Origin: Rubricoccus sp038746605
GTDB taxonomy: Bacteria; Bacteroidota; Rhodothermia; Rhodothermales; Rubricoccaceae
NCBI GenBank assembly: GCA_038746605.1
Contig: JBCDKM010000021.1
Span: forward strand, 1-64,000
Length of the DNA: 64,000 nt
Direction: 5' to 3'
Shown here: positions 34,218-41,758 of the stretch, in pieces
How the letters are laid out: each line of letters begins with the position of its first letter
Numbering within the stretch: the stretch's first letter is position 1
Position numbers and translations under genes: made by a program
The notes under the pieces: generated by a model
Told to the model about the DNA's origin: nothing
Seen by the model: only the letters and a program-made list of their open reading frames with translations
Database searches by the model: none

Positions 34218-34970
34218 TCAACTCGCACCGACCAAAGGCGCGAGCGTGGTCCAGACCGTCTCCGCCATCACCTGCTGGCCCTCGGCCGTCGGGTGCACGC
34301 CATCCGGCTGGTTGAGCTCACGGACGCCCCCGACACCCTCCAGCAGGAATGGGATGAACGCCGCGTCGTAGCGATCCGCCACATCGCGGTAGACGCCGCG
34401 AAAGGTCTCGCGATAGTCCTCTCCGTAGTTCGCGAGGGCCTCCATCCCCGCGAGGACGAGCCGTGCGTCCGGTGCCACCTCGCGGACCTTTTCGAATGTT
34501 GCCGCGAGGTTGGCCTCGGTCTCCTCCGGCGGCTGGCCCCGGAGCATATCGTTACCGCCGAGCGCGAGCACAAACACGTCTGGCGGGTTGTTGCTCAGGA
34601 TCCAGTCCACGCGGCGGAGCCCGCCCGCTGTCGTCTCGCCGCTGCTTCCCGCGTTGACGACTCGCGCCTCGATTCCCTCTGCCTCCAGCCGATCAGCGAT
34701 GAGGCCCGGGTAGGCCTCCTCCTCGGGGTTCGGGAGGCCGTAGCCTGCGGTGAGGCTGTCGCCAAAGAAGACGACCGTGAGGGTCTCACTATCTGACTCC
34801 GCTTCGTCAGCAGGGCCCTCCGGAGGGGTCTCCGAGGCGGGCGTAGCGGCAGAGGCCGTCTCTGCAGATGGGTCCGCCTCGGGCGGAGCGTCGGGCTGGG
34901 CGCAAGCAGACAGGAGGAAGAGCACGGAGAGAATCGCGAGGGAGCGTCCCGCGAAGGGAGTCAGCGTCAT
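34218..34970 (-). CDS. tesA: TesA-like GDSL arylesterase, lipoprotein
   Basis: A 250-residue SGNH hydrolase with all blocks: VVFFGDSLTAGYGLPN (Ser nucleophile), NAGSSGETTAGG (Gly), LALGGNDMLRG (Asn) and DGVHPT (Asp-His). The N-terminus SVLFLLSACAQPD has a lipobox, so it is a lipoprotein with an Ala/Glu/Pro-rich tether of about 40 residues before the enzyme. It is the periplasmic thioesterase/lysophospholipase of the TesA type. It is divergent from an ABC ATPase-permease pair, the same arrangement as tesA/ybbA-ybbP in Escherichia coli. Confidence 0.92.
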   Translation of the reverse strand: MTLTPFAGRSLAILSVLFLLSACAQPDAPPEADPSAETASAATPASETPPEGPADEAESDSETLTVVFFGDSLTAGYGLPNPEEEAYPGLIADRLEAEGIEARVVNAGSSGETTAGGLRRVDWILSNNPPDVFVLALGGNDMLRGQPPEETEANLAATFEKVREVAPDARLVLAGMEALANYGEDYRETFRGVYRDVADRYDAAFIPFLLEGVGGVRELNQPDGVHPTAEGQQVMAETVWTTLAPLVGAS

Positions 34971-35077
34971 GTCAGAGTGGAGTCGGTCGGTGCGTTCACC
35001 CGTCCCTCGGGCGCGGGTTCCAGTGTGAACTCCGCCGCGCCCGCCGTCGTATCGGCGCCCGATCCTACTCCAGCCTC

Positions 35078-35803
35078 GTGTCTGATCCCGTCCTTTCCGT
35101 CCGCGACCTCGCGAAGACCTTCACCAGCGGTGGCCGACCGCTCACCGTGCTCGACGGCGTCAGCTTCGACGTGCACCCCGGCGACACGCTCGCCATCGTC
35201 GGGCCGAGCGGCAGCGGCAAGACGACGCTCCTCGGTCTCGCGGCGGGGCTGGACCGCCCCTCGCGCGGCAGCGTGACACTCGCCGGGACCGACCTCTCCG
35301 GCCTCAGCGAGGACGCTCGCGCAAAGCTTCGCGCGGCGCACGTCGGGTTCGTGTTTCAGAGCTTCCGCCTCCTCCCCACGCTCACGGCGCTAGACAACGT
35401 GGCCGTCCCGCTCGAACTGCGCGGAGATCGCGGCGCACGGGACGAAGCGCGCCAGCTCCTCGACCGCGTCGGGCTCGCGGAGCGGACGGGACACTACCCG
35501 AGTCAGCTCTCCGGCGGCGAGCAGCAGCGCGTGGCGGTCGCGCGGGCCTTCGCGGGCTCCCCCACCCTCCTCTTCGCCGATGAGCCCACCGGCAACCTCG
35601 ACGACGGGACGGGATCACGCGTGGAAGACCTCCTGTTCGATCTCAATCGCGAGGCTGGGACGGCGCTCGTCGTCGTCACGCACGATCTCCAACTGGCGGC
35701 GCGGTGCGACCGCGAGATCCGCCTCCGGGGCGGGCGCGTCGTGGAGCCCGAGCCTGCCCGCCTCGGTGCCGAGGCGGAGGCTGTCACCGAGCGCGCGGCC
35801 TGA
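35078..35803 (+). CDS. ABC transporter ATP-binding protein (YbbA/LolD-like)
   Basis: A 241-residue ATPase of the MacB/LolD/YbbA group. Walker A GPSGSGKTT, Q-loop FVFQSFRLLPTLTALDNVAV, signature LSGGEQQRVAVARA, Walker B LLFADEPTGNLD and the switch His in VVVTHD are all present. The start is GTG 35078 (VSDPVLSVRDLAKTF); the longer frame to 34868 is not conserved. It ends in a palindrome copy (35758-35777), giving the tail RLGAEAEAV. The next gene starts at the shared base of TGATG. It powers the permease downstream. Confidence 0.95.
   Translation: MSDPVLSVRDLAKTFTSGGRPLTVLDGVSFDVHPGDTLAIVGPSGSGKTTLLGLAAGLDRPSRGSVTLAGTDLSGLSEDARAKLRAAHVGFVFQSFRLLPTLTALDNVAVPLELRGDRGARDEARQLLDRVGLAERTGHYPSQLSGGEQQRVAVARAFAGSPTLLFADEPTGNLDDGTGSRVEDLLFDLNREAGTALVVVTHDLQLAARCDREIRLRGGRVVEPEPARLGAEAEAVTERAA
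35758..35777. repeat. Copy of 20-bp dispersed palindrome
   Basis: CCGCCTCGGTGCCGAGGCGG, two perfect 8-bp arms around GTGC (9-bp arms if the next pair is counted). It lies in-frame in the last residues of the ABC ATPase gene, encoding Arg-Leu-Gly-Ala-Glu-Ala. See the finding on this family. Confidence 0.8.
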
Positions 35804-38319
35804 TGCTGATCTTCCCTCTCGCCTGGCGCGACAGCCGGGGCATGCGTCGCCGCCTCGTGCTCTACATCGGCGCGATGGCGATGGGCGTGGCCGCTCTCGT
35901 CGCGATCCGCTCCTTCGGCGACAACCTGAGCACGGCCGTCGAGGAGCAAACCATCGAGGTCTTCGGCGGCGATCTACAGGCGCGGCGCGGCGTCCCTTTC
36001 CAAGAGCGCGACGACATCGTGCTGGATTCCATCGCGACGGCGACGGGCGCGACGCTCGTGCGCGAGGTCTCCTTTCCGAGCATGGCGCTCTTCCCCGCCT
36101 CCGAGGTGACGCGCTTCGTGCAGGTCCGCGCTCTGGACGGCCCGTACCCGCTCTACGGACAGGTCGAGGCGTTCCCGGAGACCGCCGTCAAGGCGTTCCG
36201 CGACACGGGCGGCGCGATGGCAGAGGCCGCGCTTCTCCTCCAGATGAACGCCGAGGTGGGCGACTCCGTCCGCGTCGGCAACCGGACGTACCCCATCGTC
36301 GGGCGTGTGGACCGCGTGCCGGGGCAATCGGACGTGGGCTCGCTCGTCGGCCCGCAGCTGTACCTCCCGCGAGGCCAGATCGACTCGACGCTGACCGGCT
36401 TCGGCTCACGCACCCGCTCGACGGCGTTTTTCCGCATCGCGTCCGCCGATGAGCAGGAGAAGGCCGCGCTCGCGCTCGAAGAGGCTGGGTTCCGAGTGGA
36501 GCGGGCGGTCGAGGAGCAGGCGGAGTGGACCGAAGCCACGGGCGACCTCGCGCGGTTCCTCTCGCTCGTCGGCGTGGTGGCGCTGCTGCTGGGCGGGCTG
36601 GGCGTCGCGAGCGCGATGGGCGTGTACGCTCGCGAGAAAGCCGAGACTGTCGCGACGCTCCGGTGCCTGGGGCTCTCCTCGTGGCGCGTCCTCGCGATCT
36701 ACGCGCTCCAAGCCCTCGCCCTCGGAACAGTCGGTGCCGGGATTGGGGTGATCTTGGGCGTTGGCGTGCAACGGCTTCTGCCCGCCGTCCTCGCGCCGTT
36801 CCTGCCCGTGACCGTCGCGAACGACCTCGTCCCGAGCGCGCTCCTAGAGGGCCTCGGGGTGGGCGTGGTAGCGGCCGTCTTGTTCGCGCTCCTGCCGCTG
36901 GCAGCCGTGCGCCGCGTGCCCCCGCTGCGCGCCCTCCGCGCTGACGCGACCGCTCGCGGCCTCGACCCGCTCCGCCTCGTGCTCGGCCTCGCCCTCCTCG
37001 GCGCGGCGTACGGCTTTGTGTTCCTGCAAACGCAGGACTGGCGGATCGCGCTCGGCTTCCTCGGTGGCCTCGCGGTCTCCTTCGGAGGTCTCGCCGTACT
37101 GGCGGCGGTCGTGCGGCGGCTGGCGCGAGGCGTCGCGCGGCCTTCGTGGCCGTTCGCGTGGCGGCAGGGCATCGCGAACCTCCACGCACCGGGCAACCAG
37201 ACACTCGTCCTGCTTCTTGCGCTCGGCCTGGGCGTCTTCCTCGTCCTGACGCTCGGACTCACGCAGCGCGCCATTCTGGACGGCCTCACGCTCCCGCGTG
37301 ACGACGAGCAACGTCCCGACGTGGTCCTCTTCGACGTGCAGCCGGACCAAGCCGACAGCGTCCGCACCATCGTCGCGGAGCAGGGCCTCTCCATCGTCGG
37401 TGAGGTGCCACTCGTGCAGATGCGCATCGCGGCCATCGACGGCATCGCGGCGGACAGCCTCCTCGCGGACACGTCCGAGGCCGGGCCCGAGCGTTGGGCC
37501 ATCGCGCGAGAGTACCGGTCCACCTACCGAGGCGGGCTGACCGACACCGAGGTCTTGACAGAGGGAACGTTCGTCGGCACTGCCAGCACGGATGACGCGG
37601 TGATCCCCGTCTCGATGGACCAAGACATGGCAGCCGACCTCGGCGTGAAGCTTGGCGGGCGCATCACCTGGAACGTCTCGGGGGTGGACATCGAAAGCGA
37701 GGTGACGAGCCTCCGCGAGATCGACTGGGCGCGACCGCAGCCCAACTTCTTCGCGGTCTTCCCTGAGGGCCCGCTGGATGCAGCGCCGCAGACCGTCGTG
37801 ATGCTGACGCGGGCTCAGTCCGCTGAGGCGAGTGCGAGCCTCCAAACGCGCGTCGTGGACGCGTTCCCGAATGTCTCAGCGGTGGACGTGCGGCAAGTGC
37901 TCGCCCTCGTGGAGCGCGTGCTCGGACAGGTCGCCTTCGCGCTGCGCTTCCTGGCCTTCTTCGCTGTCGCCACCGGTCTGGCGGTGCTGGGCGCCGCCGT
38001 GCGCGTGGCCCTCGCGAGGCGGACGCGGGAGGCCGTGCTGCTGCGGACCATCGGCGCGAGCCGGGAGCAGGTGCGGCGGATCGTCGTGGCGGAGTACGCC
38101 GGCCTCGGGCTGCTCGCGGCGCTCATGGGCGGGGCGCTGGCCGTGGCTGCGGCGTGGGCGCTGGCGCAGTTCGCTTTCCAGATCCCCTTCCGGCCGGATC
38201 CCTGGTGGCTCGTGGCGACGGCGCTTCTCGTGCCTGCACTCGTGGCGGTCGTAGGCGTACTGGGGTCGCGGTCGGCGCTCGCGAGGCCTCCTCTGGACGT
38301 GCTCCGCGCCGAGGAATAG
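35803..38319 (+). CDS. FtsX-like ABC permease (YbbP-like)
   Basis: An 838-residue inner-membrane permease with one N-terminal helix, two FtsX-type four-helix units (about 260-400 and 720-838) and two large extracytoplasmic domains. The start RDSRGMRRRLVLYIGAMAMG and the closing PPLDVLRAEE are standard for the YbbP/duplicated FtsX family. The ATG shares a base with the stop of its ATPase. In other bacteria such systems are thought to extract or move lipophilic or toxic molecules at the membrane; the pairing with tesA suggests a lipid-related role (inference). Confidence 0.92.
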   Translation: MLIFPLAWRDSRGMRRRLVLYIGAMAMGVAALVAIRSFGDNLSTAVEEQTIEVFGGDLQARRGVPFQERDDIVLDSIATATGATLVREVSFPSMALFPASEVTRFVQVRALDGPYPLYGQVEAFPETAVKAFRDTGGAMAEAALLLQMNAEVGDSVRVGNRTYPIVGRVDRVPGQSDVGSLVGPQLYLPRGQIDSTLTGFGSRTRSTAFFRIASADEQEKAALALEEAGFRVERAVEEQAEWTEATGDLARFLSLVGVVALLLGGLGVASAMGVYAREKAETVATLRCLGLSSWRVLAIYALQALALGTVGAGIGVILGVGVQRLLPAVLAPFLPVTVANDLVPSALLEGLGVGVVAAVLFALLPLAAVRRVPPLRALRADATARGLDPLRLVLGLALLGAAYGFVFLQTQDWRIALGFLGGLAVSFGGLAVLAAVVRRLARGVARPSWPFAWRQGIANLHAPGNQTLVLLLALGLGVFLVLTLGLTQRAILDGLTLPRDDEQRPDVVLFDVQPDQADSVRTIVAEQGLSIVGEVPLVQMRIAAIDGIAADSLLADTSEAGPERWAIAREYRSTYRGGLTDTEVLTEGTFVGTASTDDAVIPVSMDQDMAADLGVKLGGRITWNVSGVDIESEVTSLREIDWARPQPNFFAVFPEGPLDAAPQTVVMLTRAQSAEASASLQTRVVDAFPNVSAVDVRQVLALVERVLGQVAFALRFLAFFAVATGLAVLGAAVRVALARRTREAVLLRTIGASREQVRRIVVAEYAGLGLLAALMGGALAVAAAWALAQFAFQIPFRPDPWWLVATALLVPALVAVVGVLGSRSALARPPLDVLRAEE

Positions 38320-38323
38320 GCCG

Positions 38324-38626
38324 ATGCCCGATTTGAAGTGCCACTTCTGCGGAAGCCGGTTTGCGCTCTCGCACCTGCTCGCGCGCCCGAGACGCTACTG
38401 GCGGGCCCTCGATCTCGTGCAGTGCGAACTGCCGTGCTGCGGCGAGATGGAGGACCTTCGGATCTCCGATGGCGTCGTGGAACGGGGCTACGTGTACGCC
38501 GCCGGTGCGCCGCACTTCGCGCCGATGGAGACCATCGCAGCCCCGGACCTCCGCGTCTTCCGAACAGCGGATGGGCTCCGCTACACGCTCGGAGCGGACT
38601 CGTTCGAGACCCCGAGCACCGTGTGA
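38324..38626 (+). CDS. Small Cys-rich protein, probable zinc binding
   Basis: A 100-residue protein. CHFCGSRF near the N-terminus and CELPCCGEM about 30 residues later form a C-x2-C ... C-x3-CC set that could hold one zinc ion. No family is recognised. It starts 5 bp after the permease gene, in the same direction, and its last 46 nt overlap the 3' end of the convergent histidine-kinase gene. Coding status is supported by the tight spacing and a plausible Cys fold. Confidence 0.65.
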   Translation: MPDLKCHFCGSRFALSHLLARPRRYWRALDLVQCELPCCGEMEDLRISDGVVERGYVYAAGAPHFAPMETIAAPDLRVFRTADGLRYTLGADSFETPSTV

Positions 38627-40128
38627 GCCTCGGACGGTAGCGGAAGCCGAAGCCGGAACAGACTGCCCGGGCCGGTTCCCGTTTCCACCACGAGGTCTCC
38701 ACCGTGCGCCCGCGCCACCGCCCGCGCAATCGCGAGCCCGAGGCCCGTCCCCTGCGCCCCGCGCGTCCGTGCCCCCTCGCCCCGGTAGTACCGCTCGAAG
38801 ATCTGCTCCAAGTCCCCCGGCGCGATTCCAGGCCCCTCGTCCTCCACCGAGACCGTGACCGTGACCGCCTCGGCACGGGCCCCGAGGCGGACCGTGCCGC
38901 CTTCAGGTGAATGGCGGAGCGCGTTGTCGAGGAGGTTCGAGATCGCCCGGAAGAGGCGGGCGCCGTCGGCGTGTAGAGTCGGAAGCCCCTGGGGGACATC
39001 GACATCGAGCGATATACGGGGCTCACGGAAAGTGGGGGCGTGCGTCGCGGCGAGATCGCGAATCAACTCCCCGATAGGAACGGGACCGAGACGGAGCGGC
39101 ACCTGCGACGCGGGCCGTTCCAACACCGATAGCTCGAAGAGGTCCGCCACGAGACTCGCGATGTGCGCCTGCTGGCGACGGGCATTCTCTACGGCCTGCG
39201 CCGCCTCGTCGCCTCTCCCCTCCCCGGCCAGACGCTCCGCTTCCTCCAAGTAGCCGCCGAGGGCTGCGAGGGGGGTCCGCAGATCGTGGCCTACGTTGCC
39301 GACCAGTTCGCGGCGCACGCGGTCCGCCTCGCGGAGGGTCTCCACGCTCGCTTCCACGCGCCCCGCCATCTCGTTGATCGCCGCCGCGAGGCGACCGAGT
39401 TCGTCGTCGCGAGTCTCGGGCAGACGCGCCGCATAATCCCCCTCGCCGAGCGCCTCGACGCGCCGCGTCATCTTCTGAATCGGGCGCACGAGGCGCCACG
39501 TGAGAAGCGCTCCCAGCGCGAGGGCGATCACCGCCGCGAGGACGGAGACAGCCACGAGCGCGTTACGCAACCCTCGTCGCGAAGCGACGGACTCCTCGCG
39601 TACGGTCTCGCGAAACGGCCGGACCAGCAACGCGCCCGCTGGCAATCCATCTGGCGCGAGGATCGGCGCGAGGCCCCAAGAGTCGGGACCGAGTTGAACC
39701 GCGATGCGCCCCTCATCCAGCGCGGCGAGAGCGTCCTCTGGCACGTCCGGCGACGGACGCCCTCCATACGTCTCCGCGACTTCGCCCCCCTCGTCGATGA
39801 ACGCGAGGGGGTCGGGGAACCGCGTCGCGAGGTCCCGCGCGAGGCGATCCGGGATCTCGACCTCCCCCAGCGGGCCGATATCGGCTCGCTCTTCCACCTC
39901 CTCCGCGACGGCATCGAGGCGGAGCACCAGGGTGCTCTCCAGCAAGTCCCGGTTGCTCTCCCTCGCGAACGTCCCCGCCAGCACGACGGCCAGCAGCGCC
40001 GTCGCCACGAGCGCCCCGATCAGCAGAAGCGCGACTTTCGGGAAGAGAGAGTTCGAAGGAAGAGGCACGAAGGACGCAGGCCGCGCCCCTGTCCCGTCCG
40101 CATCGCCGTGGATCTCGCCCTCACTCAC
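38581..40128 (-). CDS. Sensor histidine kinase
   Basis: A 515-residue membrane kinase. TM1 LFPKVALLLIGALVATALLA, a periplasmic sensor of about 120 residues, and TM2 ALVAVSVLAAVIALALGALL lead to a HAMP domain. The HisKA H-box is LVGNVGHDLRTPLAALGGYL, and the ATPase has N-box ISNLLDNALRHSP, G1 VEDEGPGI and G2 GTGLGLAIARA. Start GTG 40128 overlaps the TGA of the response-regulator gene, so the pair is coupled. A spaced palindrome copy (38865-38890) lies in the ATPase region. The signal sensed is unknown. Confidence 0.95.
   Translation of the reverse strand: MSEGEIHGDADGTGARPASFVPLPSNSLFPKVALLLIGALVATALLAVVLAGTFARESNRDLLESTLVLRLDAVAEEVEERADIGPLGEVEIPDRLARDLATRFPDPLAFIDEGGEVAETYGGRPSPDVPEDALAALDEGRIAVQLGPDSWGLAPILAPDGLPAGALLVRPFRETVREESVASRRGLRNALVAVSVLAAVIALALGALLTWRLVRPIQKMTRRVEALGEGDYAARLPETRDDELGRLAAAINEMAGRVEASVETLREADRVRRELVGNVGHDLRTPLAALGGYLEEAERLAGEGRGDEAAQAVENARRQQAHIASLVADLFELSVLERPASQVPLRLGPVPIGELIRDLAATHAPTFREPRISLDVDVPQGLPTLHADGARLFRAISNLLDNALRHSPEGGTVRLGARAEAVTVTVSVEDEGPGIAPGDLEQIFERYYRGEGARTRGAQGTGLGLAIARAVARAHGGDLVVETGTGPGSLFRLRLPLPSEAHTVLGVSNESAPSV
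38865..38890. repeat. Spaced copy of the dispersed palindrome
   Basis: CCGCCTCGG (38865-38873) and CCGAGGCGG (38882-38890), 9-bp arms with an 8-nt loop, inside the histidine-kinase coding region. Confidence 0.7.
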
Positions 40129-40850
40129 TCGCTCGCCATCTTGTACCCGACGCCCCAGACCGTCCGCACGTAGCGAGGGTCGCCGCTGTCCGGCTCGATC
40201 TTCGCGCGGAGGCGCTGCACGTGGCTGTCGATGGTGCGGTCGTAGCCCTCGTACGTGATGCCCCAGATCTGTTCCAAGAGCTGGCTGCGGGTGAACGGTC
40301 GGTCGGGGTTTTGCGCGAGGTGGAGCAGGAGGTCGTACTCGCGAACGGTCAGGTGCACGTCCTCGCTGCCCAGTGTCACCTCGCGCCGGACGGGGTCTAC
40401 CCGGAGGTCGCCGATGGTGATGGGAGCCTCCGCCTCGGCATCATCGCGGGGAGCCTCGGCGGCCTCGCGCACGGCCCGGACCCGCCGGAGCGCGGCGCGC
40501 ACGCGCGCCACCACCTCTTGGAGCGAGAACGGCTTCGTGACGTAGTCGTCTGCTCCGACCTCGAGACCGATCACCCGGTCGAACTCGTCGGCCCGGGCAG
40601 TGAGCATCATCACGTACAGCAGCGGATGCTGCGCGCGGAGGCGACGGCACACCTCAATGCCGTCCAGGCCGGGCAGCATGACGTCCAGGATGACGAGATC
40701 CGGGATCTGGCGCCCGACTGCGGCCAACGCGTCGGGGCCCGTCGCGGCGGTGTCCACGTGATAGCCCGCGTCTCGGAAGCGGCCTTCGAGCATCGGGCGG
40801 AGGTCGTCGTCGTCCTCGACGATGAGTAGGCGGTCGGGCTGGAAGTCCAC
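40125..40850 (-). CDS. OmpR/PhoB-family response regulator
   Basis: A 241-residue regulator. The receiver has the acidic pocket LLIVEDDDDLRP, phospho-acceptor Asp in LVILDVMLPG and Lys in YVTKPFSL. The C-terminal winged helix ends REYDLLLHLAQNPDRPFTRS ... VRTVWGVGYKM, the OmpR/PhoB pattern. Start GTG 40850 (VDFQPDRLLIVEDD) is used because upstream residues in the open frame are not receiver-like. It is partner of the kinase at 38581-40128; targets are unknown. A gap of 101 bp separates it from a divergent exported-protein gene. Confidence 0.95.
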   Translation of the reverse strand: MDFQPDRLLIVEDDDDLRPMLEGRFRDAGYHVDTAATGPDALAAVGRQIPDLVILDVMLPGLDGIEVCRRLRAQHPLLYVMMLTARADEFDRVIGLEVGADDYVTKPFSLQEVVARVRAALRRVRAVREAAEAPRDDAEAEAPITIGDLRVDPVRREVTLGSEDVHLTVREYDLLLHLAQNPDRPFTRSQLLEQIWGITYEGYDRTIDSHVQRLRAKIEPDSGDPRYVRTVWGVGYKMASE

Positions 40851-40951
40851 GGCAGGAAGGGCGGCACGAGACGGGCGGGATCGCGAAACTAGCGGGGCGC
40901 GCCGCCCATCGGGACCTCGCCGCAGAGGTTCAGTCGTTCCGCGACACGTTC

Positions 40952-41725
40952 GTGACAAACCGCGCGGCCGTCCTCCGTTCCGTGGACACCGCGTCCTTCC
41001 CCCTTCGCGATCTCGCCTTGCCACGCCTCGCTCTCCTGTTCGCTCTCGTCGCGACCGCTGCGAGCGCACAGCCCTCCGGCGCCGATCTGCTCGCGGACTG
41101 GCGCACCGGGTGGGACCGCGCGAGTGCCGAGGTGGACGCGGTCGAGATGCGCGAGACGCTGGACCGCACCGTAGACGGCCCGCGAGGCGACATCGAGGCC
41201 CGAACCGAGGGACGGCTGGAGTACCCGCTCGATGGCCCGCCACGCCGCGACATCCGCCGTGCCGAACTAGACGGACGACGCCTCGGTGCGGTCGCCCGTC
41301 AGCGCTTCGAAAACCGAACGCGACGGGCGTTCGGGCCCGCCGGAGGGCTCCTGCTGCGCCCCGCTCCGCTGCCCGGACGGTTTCTGAGCGGAGCGAGGGC
41401 TGAGGGGCGCGTCACCCGGTCCACGGTAGACGGACGGCCCGCGTGGCGCGTCCGCATCCGAGGCGCAGGCGTCGATGCCGACGTGACGGCATGGTTCACG
41501 CGCGAGGACACGCCCCACCTCCTCCGGCTCCGGGTGGAACAATCGCTCCCGGAACGAGCCCGCGCTGTCTTCGAGGCGGACTACCGCGAGGTGGACGGCC
41601 TCGACGTGCCCACGACACTCCGCACCACCGTCACCCTCCGCCAGCGAAGGCGTCTCCGCGACTACGTCGTCTCGCTCCGCGCGAGGGGCACGTACCGGAC
41701 GCCCGAGTTCGTTCGGAGCGAGTGA
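40952..41725 (+). CDS. Exported protein of unknown function
   Basis: A 257-residue protein with a hydrophobic signal sequence (LPRLALLFALVATAASAQ) preceded by about 22 residues if ATG 40952 is used; GTG 40982 would give a more usual signal. The mature part is Arg-rich and alternates short beta strands (GRVTRSTVDGRPAWRVRIRG, FEADYREVDGLDVPTTLRT), reminiscent of LolA/LppX-like lipoprotein-carrier folds, but I cannot assign a family. It lies divergently from the response regulator, 33 bp upstream of the DUF1800 gene. Confidence 0.65.
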   Translation: MTNRAAVLRSVDTASFPLRDLALPRLALLFALVATAASAQPSGADLLADWRTGWDRASAEVDAVEMRETLDRTVDGPRGDIEARTEGRLEYPLDGPPRRDIRRAELDGRRLGAVARQRFENRTRRAFGPAGGLLLRPAPLPGRFLSGARAEGRVTRSTVDGRPAWRVRIRGAGVDADVTAWFTREDTPHLLRLRVEQSLPERARAVFEADYREVDGLDVPTTLRTTVTLRQRRRLRDYVVSLRARGTYRTPEFVRSE

Positions 41726-41758
41726 TCGCGCGTAGGCGTCCACGCACGATCTTTCCGT

